This document shows positions 14,768 to 23,163 of a DNA stretch of 33,231 nt, one piece after another. Origin of the DNA: Halobacteriales archaeon SW_10_66_29 (GTDB lineage Archaea; Halobacteriota; Halobacteria; Halobacteriales; Haloarculaceae). Position numbers and translations under genes: made by a program. The stretch spans positions 1 through 33,231 of the forward strand of contig PXSF01000070.1 in NCBI GenBank assembly GCA_003022845.1, given 5' to 3'. How positions within the stretch are numbered: position 1 is the stretch's first letter; each line of letters starts with the position of its first letter. The notes beneath the pieces were generated by a model. The model was not told the DNA's origin, ran no database searches, and was given only the letters and a program-made list of their open reading frames with translations.

Positions 14768-16286
14768 TCACGCGAACAGGTCGGCGTCGAAAAACGAGAC
14801 GAGCGTGCCGGGGTCAGTCAGTGTCCCGACGAGGTCGTCGAGGTAACGGGCGGCGTCGGCGCCGTTCACCACCCGGTGGTCGAACGACAGCGAGAGCGTC
14901 ATCGTTCCGTTCTCTCGAACGCGCCCGACGCCGAGGATGGCGGTCTCGGGGGGGTTGATCACGGGATCGAAGCTGTCGACGCCGAACATCCCGAGGTTCG
15001 TGACGGTGAACGTCCCGCCGGCGAGGTCCTCGGAGGTGAACTCGCCGGCGAGGGCGCGCTCGGTGAGCGCCCCGCGGAGGGCGGCGACCTCCTCGGCGCT
15101 CTTCGCGCGGATGTCCGGGACGACGGGCGTCACCAGTCCGCCGTCGACGTCGACGGCGACGCCGACGTTCACCTCCTCGACCAGGCGGTGTTCGCCGCCT
15201 TCGAACAGCGCGTTGAACGCGGGGTGGGCGGCCATCGTCTCGCCGACGCCCTTCAGCAGGAGGTCGGTCAGCGAGGCGTCGACGCCCCGGTCCTCGGCCA
15301 TCCCGGCGACGTCGACCATCGTCCCCGCGTCGAACGTGCGCTTGACGGTCACGTGGACCGCGTTCCGGTAGCTCTCGCCGAGGCGCTCGCTGACCGTCTG
15401 CTGGATACCGCCGAGTTCGCGCGCCTCTGTGACAGTCCGGGTCGCGTCGCCGGCCCCGCTCGCTGCGCCGGCCGTCGTTCGTGCGGCGGGCGCTGACGCC
15501 GCCTCGAGCGTCGCCCTGACGTCCGCCTCGGTGATGGCGTCCTCCGGACCGGTTCCATCGACGGCCGTCAGGTCAACGCCCTCCCGGCCCGCGAGCCGCC
15601 GGGCACCCGGCGATGCCCGGACCTCGTCCGCTCCCGGCGCGGCCGCCGCGGCCGTCGCGTCGTGGGCGTCCGGACCGACGCCCGCACCCGCGACGAGCGC
15701 CTCGGCTCCCAGTCCCGTCGTCGTCGGTACCGCGGTCCCGGAAGTAGTGTTCGACGTCGTCCTCGGTGATCACGCCCTGCGGGCCGGTGCCCTCGACGGC
15801 CGTCAGATCGAGGTCGGCCTCCTCGGCGCGCTGTCTGGCACCGGGCGTCGCCCGGACCTCGTCGGCGCTCGTGTCGGCCGCGCCGCCGCGGGAGCCAGTC
15901 CCGCCGGCAGCACTCCCGCCGGCCGCCGCCCCGTCATCCGCGTTCGCGGCAGCGGCGGCCCCGCTCGCGTCGGCCGTCGCACCTGCGTCGGCGTCCGCAT
16001 CGGCCGCCTCGTCCTCGAGTTCGGCCTCGTATTCGGCGAGGTTCTCGTCAGGACCGGCGACGATGCCGATCGGGTCGCCGGGTTCGGCCGTGCCACCTTC
16101 GCCGACGACGATCCGGCGGAGCCGCCCGTCCTCGCGGGCCCCGACGTCGTTGGCCGCCTTCTCCGACTCGACGACCGCGATCACGTCACCTTCCTCGACG
16201 TCGTCGCCCTCGTCGTACTGCCACTCGACGACCTCGCCCTGATCCATCTCCATACCCATCTGTGGCATTCGGACGATGTAGCCCAT
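14768..16286 (-). pseudogene. Dihydrolipoyl acyltransferase E2, frame disrupted between its two E3-binding domains
   Basis: E2 is the core of 2-oxo acid dehydrogenase complexes. Reading from ATG 16286 (MGYIVRMPQMGMEMDQGEVV) there is a lipoyl domain with the lipoyl-lysine in VVESEKAAND (Lys about 43), an Ala/Asp/Gly linker and a peripheral-subunit-binding domain (DEVRATPGARQ...LTAVEGTGPQGVI). The frame then drifts into GC-rich nonsense and stops at 15573. In the neighbouring frame a second E3-binding domain appears (DEVRASPGARR...LTAVDGTGPEDAI). It is followed by the catalytic domain, which ends in SLSFDHRVVNGADAARYL and the stop at 14768. The active-site HRVVNG has Asn where many family members have Asp. 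Total length (1519 nt) fits one extra base or a deletion of 3n+2 nt between about 15620 and 15740. The track ORF 14768-15352 is only the C-terminal part. Confidence 0.85.
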
Positions 16287-16309
16287 ACTGCAACTCACCT
16301 GGTTCGTGC

Positions 16310-16318
16310 TATTAAAAG
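16310..16318 (-). promoter_or_regulatory. TATA-like box of the E2 gene
   Basis: CTTTTAATAGC on the minus strand is centred about 28 nt upstream of the E2 ATG at 16286, the leaderless spacing. It lies in the 155-bp divergent region shared with the dihydrolipoyl dehydrogenase gene. Confidence 0.5.
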
Positions 16319-16441
16319 TGGGTGTTCCCCGTTCGGCGGACCGCCGCCCCGCTTTTAGGTACGTCGGACCGGTGGGGCTTTCGGGCGAACCAGCTACATT
16401 TTTGTGCGTACGGAGTCTGCACTCCGGTGAGGTCGAACGAC

Positions 16442-17830
16442 ATGGAAACCGACGCCTTAGTCATCGGAGCCGGGCCTGGCGGGTACGTCGCCGCGATCCG
16501 CGCGGGCCAGCTCGGACAGGACGTAGCGCTCGTCGAGAAGGACGCCTACGGCGGGGTCTGTCTCAACCACGGCTGCATCCCCTCGAAGGCGCTGCTCTCC
16601 GCGACGAGCCTGGCCGAGCGCGCCGCCTCGGCCGGGCACATGGGGATCGACGCCGAGGTGTCGATCGACGTCCCGCAGCTGCTCGACTGGACGGACGGGG
16701 TGGTCGACAAGCTGACCGGCGGCGTCGAACAGCTCTGCCGGCACAACGGCGTCGACCTGGTGGAGGGCCACGCCGCGTTCGTCGACCGCTCGACGGTCCG
16801 CGTCGAGGGCGGCGACGTCGACCGGATCAGCTTCGAGAACGCCATCGTCGCGACCGGCAGCCGGCCGGTCGAACTGCCGGGCTTTGCCTTCGGCGACGAG
16901 CCGGTCTGGAGCTCCCGGGACGCCCTCTCGCCGGAGCGCGTCCCCGACCGGCTGCTCGTGGTCGGCGCCGGCTACATCGGGATGGAGCTGTCGAACGTCT
17001 ACGCACGGCTCGGGAGCGACGTGACCGTCGTCGAGGCGCTCGACAGCGCCCTGCCGGCCTACGAGGACGACGTCACCGCGATCGTCCGGGACCGGGCCGC
17101 GGAACTGGGCGTCGACTTCCAGTTCGGCGAGGCCGCACAGGGGTGGACCGAGGCCGGCGACGGGATCCGGGTGACGACCGAGAGCGAGGACGGCGACTCC
17201 CACGCGTACGACGCCGACCGGGTGCTGGTCGCGGTGGGGCGCGAGCCAGTGACCGGGACGGTCGGGCTGGAGCAGGTCGGCATCGAGCCGGACGCCGACG
17301 GGTTCATCGGGACGAACCGGTACGGCGAGACGGGCGTCGACGGGATCTACGCCGTCGGCGACGTCGCCGGCGAGCCGCTGCTCGCCCACGCAGCGAGCAC
17401 GGAGGGGATCCTCGCGGCCCACCACGCGGCCGGCGAGCCACTCGACGTCGGCGACTGGATCGTCCCCGCGGCGGTGTTCACCGACCCCGAGATCGGGACT
17501 GTCGGCATGACCGCCGAGGCGGCCGACGCGGCCGGGTTCGAGCCCGCGGTCGGGACGATGCCGTACAGCGCGAGCGGCCGGGCGCTGACGGCCGACGAGA
17601 CCGAGGGGTTCGTCCGGGTCGTCGCCGACGAACCAAGCGGGGCGCTCCTGGGTGCGCAGGTCGTCGGCCCCGAGGCCTCCGAACTCGTGGCCGAACTCGC
17701 GTTCGCGATCCGCCAGCGCGCCACGCTCGACGACCTCGCCGGGACGATCCACGTCCACCCCACGCTCTCGGAAACCGTGATGGAAGCCGCCGAGCAGGCG
17801 ATGGGGCAGGCGATCCACACGAGGAACTGA
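16442..17830 (+). CDS. lpdA: Dihydrolipoyl dehydrogenase (E3)
   Basis: A 462-aa flavoprotein that reoxidises dihydrolipoamide on E2 with NAD+. It has the FAD loop VIGAGPGGYVAA (residues 7-18), the redox-active disulfide in GGVCLNHGCIPSK (Cys 40 and 45), the NAD loop VVGAGYIGMELSN, the second FAD motif GIYAVGDVAGEPLLAHAAS and the catalytic dimer-interface HVHPTLSE. It has no N-terminal lipoyl domain. ATG 16442 (METDALVIG) is chosen because family members start at the FAD strand. The longer track ORF has an unrelated 40-residue extension. It is transcribed divergently from E2-E1 but clearly belongs to the same complex. Confidence 0.93.
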   Translation: METDALVIGAGPGGYVAAIRAGQLGQDVALVEKDAYGGVCLNHGCIPSKALLSATSLAERAASAGHMGIDAEVSIDVPQLLDWTDGVVDKLTGGVEQLCRHNGVDLVEGHAAFVDRSTVRVEGGDVDRISFENAIVATGSRPVELPGFAFGDEPVWSSRDALSPERVPDRLLVVGAGYIGMELSNVYARLGSDVTVVEALDSALPAYEDDVTAIVRDRAAELGVDFQFGEAAQGWTEAGDGIRVTTESEDGDSHAYDADRVLVAVGREPVTGTVGLEQVGIEPDADGFIGTNRYGETGVDGIYAVGDVAGEPLLAHAASTEGILAAHHAAGEPLDVGDWIVPAAVFTDPEIGTVGMTAEAADAAGFEPAVGTMPYSASGRALTADETEGFVRVVADEPSGALLGAQVVGPEASELVAELAFAIRQRATLDDLAGTIHVHPTLSETVMEAAEQAMGQAIHTRN

Positions 17831-17834
17831 ACAC

Positions 17835-17856
17835 CGTCATACGGTCGTGCGTGACT
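17835..17856. repeat. Solo terminal repeat identical to MITE copy A ends
   Basis: The 15-nt end TACGGTCGTGCGTGA recurs at 17840-17854, only 9 nt after the lpdA stop. Including flanks, 22 nt match the right end of copy A read in reverse. No partner end is found ~110 bp further on, where the kinase 2 coding sequence lies. It is best read as half of a deleted element or a target/regulatory sequence of the same type. Confidence 0.5.
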
Positions 17857-17906
17857 CCTCCCGGCGAAATCATTATGACTGGGTAGACAGAACATCTCCA
17901 GCAGCG

Positions 17907-19374
17907 ATGGCGGAACAGTACCTGCTTGGCATCGACATCGGGACGTCGGGGTCGTCGGGCGTGATCGTCGACGACGACCTGGCGGTGGTGGCGTCGGCGT
18001 CGACCGAACACGACTTCCGGGTTCCGAACCCGGGGTGGCTGGAGCACGACGCCGACGAGGTGTGGTGGGACGACTTCGTTGCGCTCTCCCGGGAGTTGCT
18101 CGACGGGACGGGCGTCGACCCGGCTGCCATCGCCGGCGTCGGCGTGAGCGCGATCTTCGCGGCGATGCAGCCGCGCGGACCTGACCGACCGGATCGGCGG
18201 GGAGGCAATCTACGAGACCTGCGGGAACCGCCTCACGTTCCAGTCTGTCGGACCGAAGATCCTCTGGTACAAGCGCAACGAACCGGAGCTGTTCGCCGAG
18301 ACCGAGAAGATCGTCGACGCGACGGGGTACGTCGTCCACGAACTGACGGGCAACTACACGATCGACAACGCGATCGCCTCGTACTTCCACCCGATGTACG
18401 ACCCCGAAACCTGCTCGTGGGACGAGGAGATGGTCGAGGCGGTCGGCATCTCGCGGGACCTGCTGCCAGATCCGGGCTGGGCGACCGAGATTGCGGGCGG
18501 CGTCACCGACGAGGCAGCCGCCGAAACCGGGCTGGAGCCCGGGACGCCCGTGATCGTCGGGACGGGGGACGCGCTCGCGTCGATGGTCAGCGTCGGGGCC
18601 GTCGATCCCGGCGAGGCGATCTTCATGTACGGCACTACGGGCGTGATCTTCACCGTGCTCGGGGGGAACCGCGCCCCCGAAGGGCTGTGGTCTGGCCCGT
18701 TCGTGTTCGAGGACACGTACCACGCCGGCGGCGGCATGGCGACCTCGGGCGCGATCGTGCGGTGGTTCCGGGACGAACTCGCCGACGCGGAGCGCCGGCG
18801 CGCCGAGGGCGCGGCCGCCGACGCGTACGAACTGTTGGACGGGCAGGCCGCCGACGTCGCCCCCGGCTCGGACGGGCTCGTCCTGTTGCCGTACTTCAGC
18901 GGCGAGCGGACGCCGATCACCGACGATTCGGCCCGCGGGACGCTCGTCGGACTGACGCTCCAGCACACGAAGGGCCACCTGTTCCGGGCGATCCTCGAGG
19001 GCGTCGGCTACGGGTTCAGACACCACGTCGAGGCGATGGCCGACGTGGGGATCGACGTCGACCGCGTGCGGGCGATCGGCGGCGGCGCGGGAAGCGAGCT
19101 GTGGCGCGGGATCGTCAGCGACATTACGGGCGTGAGCCAGGAGTACGTCGCCGACCCGCTGGGCTCGCCGCTCGGCGACGCCTTCCTCGCGGGCTATGGC
19201 ACCGGCGTCTTCGAGTCCCTCGACGCGCTCGAAACGCGGGTCGCGGTCACCGGCAGCACCGATCCCGATCCGGCGAACCGCGACGTCTACGACGAGTACT
19301 ACCACGTGTATCGGGATCTCTACCCGCAGGTGTGCGACAGCATGCACCGGCTGGCGGCGCTGGGCGACGAGTGA
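17907..19374 (+). pseudogene. FGGY-family carbohydrate kinase 2 (xylulokinase-like), frame disrupted at ~18168
   Basis: ATP-dependent sugar/polyol kinase. From ATG 17907 the phosphate loop GIDIGTSGSSGVIVDDDL and the typical GWLEHDADEVWWDDF read well up to GVSAIFAAM. There the frame runs out. The continuation DLTDRIGGEAIYETCGNRLT is found in another frame and runs to 19374. It includes the putative catalytic Asp in IVGTGDALASM, the ATP loop MYGTTGVIF, AIGGGAGSELWRGI and LGSPLGDAFLAGYG. Just before the resumed frame, SRADLT can be read at 18169, as in the ILYGIDSRA block of relatives. About 18-19 residues (the LPVD...YGID region) are therefore missing. The length 1468 nt requires a loss of 3n+2 nt, for example 56. 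The track ORF 18394-19374 is only the C-terminal part. Real decay or sequence error are both possible. Confidence 0.85.
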
Positions 19375-19378
19375 ACGG

Positions 19379-19392
19379 GAAAAATATTTTTA
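19379..19392 (+). promoter_or_regulatory. TATA-like element before the SAF oxidoreductase
   Basis: AAAAATATTTTTAC is a strong AT-rich TATA-like block just after the kinase 2 stop and ~45-50 nt before ATG 19434. It suggests that transcription of the oxidoreductase/ABC genes starts here independently of the broken kinase. Confidence 0.5.
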
Positions 19393-19433
19393 CCGAGCTA
19401 CAGAAAGTAGTGCACATACTCGGTGACAGATGA

Positions 19434-20726
19434 ATGACTCGCCTGTACGCGCAGTTAGAGGCGTTAGAATCGACTGACGAGCAGATTTCGGTTGCGATCG
19501 TAGGTGCCGGGCGGATGGGGCGGAGCCTCGCCGTCGGGTCGGCGCACGTCGACGGGCTCCAGGTGACGGCTATCGCGGATATCGAGGTGGAACGGGCCCG
19601 GGAGGCGTTCCGCGAGCTCGGGTACACCGAGGAGGAGATAGCACTCGTCGAGTCGGTGCCGGAGGGCAACGAGGCGCGGGGGAACGGACAGCTGGTGGCC
19701 ACTCCCGACGCGCTCCTCCCCCCGCAGCTCGCGGACGTCGACGCCGTGATCGGCGCGACCGGCGACCCGGACGTCGGCGCGACAGTCGCACTCCGGGCGA
19801 TCGAGCACGGCACGCACGTCGTGATGCTCACCGACGAGACAGACGCCACCGTCGGGCCGTACCTGAGCACGCTCGCCGCCCAGAGCGGCGTGGTTTACAG
19901 CGGCGCGGCGGGCGACGAGCCCGGGGCGATCATGGAGCTGTACGATTTCGCCCGCTCGCTGGGGTTCGACGTGGTCGCCGCCGGCAAGGGCAAGAACAAC
20001 CCGCTGGACCGGGAGGCGACGCCGGCCAGCCTCGCCGACCGGGCAGATCAAAAGGGGCTGAACCCCGAGATCTACACCGCGTTCGTCGACGGCACCAACT
20101 CGATGCTCGAAATGACGATGGTGGCCAACGCCACCGGCCTCCGCGTCGACAGGCGCGGGTGCCACGGCGTGCGCGTCTCCGGCGTCGACGAACTCGCCGA
20201 CGTGTTCAGCACCGACGGCGACGGCGTCCTCTCGCGGGCGGGCGCCGTCGACTTCGCGCTCGGCGGCGGCGTCGCACCCGGCGTGTTCGTGGTCGTGACC
20301 ACCGACGACGCGACGATCCACGACGATATGTCCTACCTCAAACTCGGCACGGGGCCGAACTACGCGCTCCACCGGAACTACCACATCCCGACGATGGAGC
20401 CGTTGCTGGGGGCGGCCCGGTCGGAGCTGTACGGCGACGCGGCGCTGGTCCCGGAGGAACCGGTCGTCGACACGGTGACGGTCGCGAAGCGCGACCTCGC
20501 CGCGGGCGAGGCGATCGACGGGATCGGGGGGAGCACGGTGTACGGCCTGGCCGAGAACGCCGACGTCGCGCTCCGGGAGAACCTGGTCCCGGTCGGCCTC
20601 GTCGAGGGCGCCACCCTGACCAGCGACGTCGGCGAGGGCGAGCCGATCACCTACGACGACGTCGAACTGCAGCGTGGCGAACTGTTCCACCTGCGGCAGC
20701 TGCAGGAATCGCACTTCCAGGCGTGA
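19434..20726 (+). CDS. Homoserine-dehydrogenase-like oxidoreductase with C-terminal SAF domain (COG4091 type)
   Basis: A 430-aa protein. An N-terminal Rossmann domain carries the dinucleotide loop VAIVGAGRMGRSLAV (about residues 21-35) and VDAVIGATGDPDVGA. A homoserine-dehydrogenase-like catalytic region follows (VVYSGAAGDEPGAIMELYDF, VVAAGKGKNNPLD). A SAF domain closes the protein (VTVAKRDLAAGEAIDGIGG, GLVEGATLTSDVGEGEPITY). SAF domains also occur in sialate synthases, altronate dehydratases and FlgA, which explains frequent misnaming of this family as flagellar. It is not a threonine-pathway enzyme by context. It sits between a sugar kinase and a carbohydrate ABC importer, so oxidation or oxidative isomerisation of a sugar acid or polyol is my inference. 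The exact reaction is unknown. Confidence 0.8.
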   Translation: MTRLYAQLEALESTDEQISVAIVGAGRMGRSLAVGSAHVDGLQVTAIADIEVERAREAFRELGYTEEEIALVESVPEGNEARGNGQLVATPDALLPPQLADVDAVIGATGDPDVGATVALRAIEHGTHVVMLTDETDATVGPYLSTLAAQSGVVYSGAAGDEPGAIMELYDFARSLGFDVVAAGKGKNNPLDREATPASLADRADQKGLNPEIYTAFVDGTNSMLEMTMVANATGLRVDRRGCHGVRVSGVDELADVFSTDGDGVLSRAGAVDFALGGGVAPGVFVVVTTDDATIHDDMSYLKLGTGPNYALHRNYHIPTMEPLLGAARSELYGDAALVPEEPVVDTVTVAKRDLAAGEAIDGIGGSTVYGLAENADVALRENLVPVGLVEGATLTSDVGEGEPITYDDVELQRGELFHLRQLQESHFQA

Positions 20727-20750
20727 CCAGTCGAGAAGTGTAAGTGTTGT

Positions 20751-20765
20751 TCATATAATTTTATT
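20751..20765 (+). promoter_or_regulatory. TATA-like element of the carbohydrate ABC operon
   Basis: TTCATATAATTTTATTACCC forms an AT-rich block ~28-38 nt before the ATG at 20791, in an otherwise GC-rich gap after the SAF oxidoreductase. Probable promoter of the transporter genes. Confidence 0.5.
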
Positions 20766-20790
20766 ACCCATCAATAGTATACAGCAACGT

Positions 20791-22233
20791 ATGACGCGGA
20801 GTGAGAGTGGAGACCGCGCGAGTAGTACTCACAGTGAACCCGCACGTTGGACCCTCACCGGGACAGCCTCGACAGCCGGCCCCAGCAGACGGAGGTTCCT
20901 GACGGCGGCCGGTGCAGCCAGCGTGATCGGCCTCGCCGGGTGCGTCGGCGGGGGCGACGACGGCAGCGGGTCGGTTTCGCCCGACGACCTCGACGTCGCT
21001 CCCGACGAGCTCGAGGTCGACGAGATCAACGTGCTGGCGGAGGGCGTCGCCGACAACCTCGTGCTTGCAGAGATGAGCGATCGGTTCGAGGACGAGTACG
21101 GCGTCACCGTCAACTGGACGGACTTCGGCTACGAGCAGACCCAGGAGGAGGCGAGCAACCAGGTGGCAGCCGACGAGAGCGCCTACGACGTGATGACGAT
21201 CGACACCTACTGGGTCGGTGACTTCGCGCTGGGCGAGAACCTGCTGCCGCTGGACAGCCTGATCGGCGGGAGTGACGTGGTCGACTCGGACAACTACCTG
21301 GAGGAGGTCTGGGACACCGTCGCACACTTCGAGGGGACGACCTGGACGATCCCGTTCTGGCAGTGGACGCTGGGGGCGGGCTACCGCGAGGACCTCCTCC
21401 AGGACGACGAGTTCGCCGCCCAGTACGAGTCGGAGTTCGGCGAGGACCTCCAGTCGGGGACCGAGAGCGTCTCGGCCTACGCGGACATGACGGTAAACAT
21501 CACGGAGATGACAGGCGGCGACGTTCACGGCGCGGCCCTGATGGGCCAGAGCGGGACGAAGGCCAACGACCAGTGGCTCGGCCTCTTCCAGGGAAAAGGT
21601 GGTACCTTCATCGACGAGGAGGGCAACCCCGTCTACGGCGACTACCGCCAGGAGGCCATCGAGGCCACAGAGGACTGGATCCGGATTATCCACGAGGGCG
21701 GTCCTGACGGCTCCGGCTCCTGGGGCTTCCCGGAGGTGTCCGAGCACGTCGGCCGGGGGGACGGCTTCTCGGCGATCAACTACAACATCTTCTACGTCAA
21801 CATGAACAACGCGCTGTCGGAGAACACCGAGAACGGGCAGATCAAGCAGTACGACACGCCAGGGGGGTCGCCGGCGGTCGGGTCGTGGTCGCTGGGCATC
21901 CCCGCGAACCTCTCGGAGGAGCGCGCCCAGGCCGCGTGGACGTACATCCAGTGGGCCAACAGCTTCGAGATGCGCAAGCAGCGCATCCTCAACGGGGGCT
22001 CGCCGGTCTGTTACGACACGCTCGACGACGACGAGGTGGTCGAGTCGAACCCGCTCCTGTGGGAGAACTTAGAGGAGCTGATCACCGGCGGCAAGTCCAT
22101 CTCGAAGTACCCGGGGGCGTTGCAGGCCAACACCCGCAACGGGGAGGAACTGTCGGCCGCGCTCGCCGGCGGGAAGTCCGTCGAGGACGCCATCGACGCC
22201 GGCATCGAGGCGGTCGAGAACGCGATGGAGTGA
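20791..22233 (+). CDS. Carbohydrate ABC transporter substrate-binding lipoprotein (Tat)
   Basis: A 480-aa family-1-type extracellular solute-binding protein. A twin-arginine signal SRRRFLTAAGAASVIGLAGC ends in a lipobox with Cys 51, so the mature protein is tethered outside the membrane. An acidic linker (GGGDDGSGSVSPDD) precedes the binding domain. Binding-domain segments include FEDEYGVTVNWTDFGYEQTQ, the aromatic TTWTIPFWQWTLGAGYR and SWSLGIPANLSEERAQAAWT. ATG 20791 places the RR motif correctly. The longer track ORF extends through the promoter. It is the first gene of the importer operon, 3 nt ahead of the permease. The ligand is presumably a mono- or oligosaccharide, polyol or sugar acid. 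Confidence 0.9.
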   Translation: MTRSESGDRASSTHSEPARWTLTGTASTAGPSRRRFLTAAGAASVIGLAGCVGGGDDGSGSVSPDDLDVAPDELEVDEINVLAEGVADNLVLAEMSDRFEDEYGVTVNWTDFGYEQTQEEASNQVAADESAYDVMTIDTYWVGDFALGENLLPLDSLIGGSDVVDSDNYLEEVWDTVAHFEGTTWTIPFWQWTLGAGYREDLLQDDEFAAQYESEFGEDLQSGTESVSAYADMTVNITEMTGGDVHGAALMGQSGTKANDQWLGLFQGKGGTFIDEEGNPVYGDYRQEAIEATEDWIRIIHEGGPDGSGSWGFPEVSEHVGRGDGFSAINYNIFYVNMNNALSENTENGQIKQYDTPGGSPAVGSWSLGIPANLSEERAQAAWTYIQWANSFEMRKQRILNGGSPVCYDTLDDDEVVESNPLLWENLEELITGGKSISKYPGALQANTRNGEELSAALAGGKSVEDAIDAGIEAVENAME

Positions 22234-22236
22234 GCC

Positions 22237-23163
22237 ATGGCGACCGACCCAGGCGGCTCCCGCGAGCGAGCCAGCCGGACCCTCGGCGACCTGCAGGAGG
22301 TGGTACCGCTCCGGTGGACGCTCGTCGCGCCGGCGGCGCTCCTGCTGGCGTTCGTGACGCTGCTCCCGATCCTCTATCTGGGCTATCTCAGCGCCACGGA
22401 CTTCAATGTCCTCCGCGGGATGACCGAGGGCGTCGTCGGCGTCCAGAACTACACCTCCGCGGTGCTCGAATCCGACGAGTTCCACAACGCGCTGTGGAAT
22501 ATGGCAGTGTTCATCGTCGTGGTGGTAACGGTTCAGACCGTGCTGGGGTTTCTGCTGGCGTTGCTGCTGTGGGGGCGACCCAAACGCCGGAAGTACGTCC
22601 TGCCGGTGTTGCTGACCCCGATGTTCGTCTCGTGGGTCGCGGTCGGACTGATGTTCCGGTTCATGTTCGAGGACGGGATCGGCATCGTCCCACTGTTGCT
22701 GAGCCAGGTCGGGGTGAACATCTCGTGGTTCTCGGACCCGACGTACGCGCTGGTGGCGATCATGATCGCGGACATCTGGGAGTGGACGCCGTTCATGCTG
22801 ATCCTGTTTCTGGCGGGGCTGGAGTCGCTGCCGGAGGAGCCCCACGAGGCCGCACGGGTCAACGGCGCGTCCCGCCTGGAGGTCATCAAGGACGTGACCC
22901 TGCCGATGATGTTCCCCGTCGTCGCGGTGGCGGTGTTCATCCGGATCGTCGAGGCGTCGAAGGTGTTCCCGAAGGTGCTCGCGATGACTGAAGGGGGGCC
23001 CGGATCCGCGACCGAAACGGGGAGCTGGATCGTCTACAAGATCGGGTTCCGGTTCAACGACCTCGGCGTCGCCGCCTCGCAGGCCGTCTCGCTCACGCTG
23101 ATGGTGCTCGGGCTGCTGTACGTCTTCTACTGGTCAGGGGGGTTGCAGAAGGATGTCTTCTGA
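22237..23163 (+). CDS. Carbohydrate ABC transporter permease (MalF/UgpA type)
   Basis: A 308-aa inner permease with about six hydrophobic segments, such as TLVAPAALLLAFVTLLPILY and MAVFIVVVVTVQTVLGFLLA. The EAA loop that docks the ATPase is visible as HEAARVNGASRLEVIKDVTL. The start directly follows the binding protein (3-nt gap). Its 3' end overlaps the next permease by 11 nt, which indicates one operon and translational coupling. Confidence 0.92.
   Translation: MATDPGGSRERASRTLGDLQEVVPLRWTLVAPAALLLAFVTLLPILYLGYLSATDFNVLRGMTEGVVGVQNYTSAVLESDEFHNALWNMAVFIVVVVTVQTVLGFLLALLLWGRPKRRKYVLPVLLTPMFVSWVAVGLMFRFMFEDGIGIVPLLLSQVGVNISWFSDPTYALVAIMIADIWEWTPFMLILFLAGLESLPEEPHEAARVNGASRLEVIKDVTLPMMFPVVAVAVFIRIVEASKVFPKVLAMTEGGPGSATETGSWIVYKIGFRFNDLGVAASQAVSLTLMVLGLLYVFYWSGGLQKDVF

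Noticed and set aside
17347-19347. 666-aa minus-strand ORF across lpdA and kinase 2
   Set aside because: Antisense to two recognised gene frames; composition is that of a GC-rich shadow ORF.
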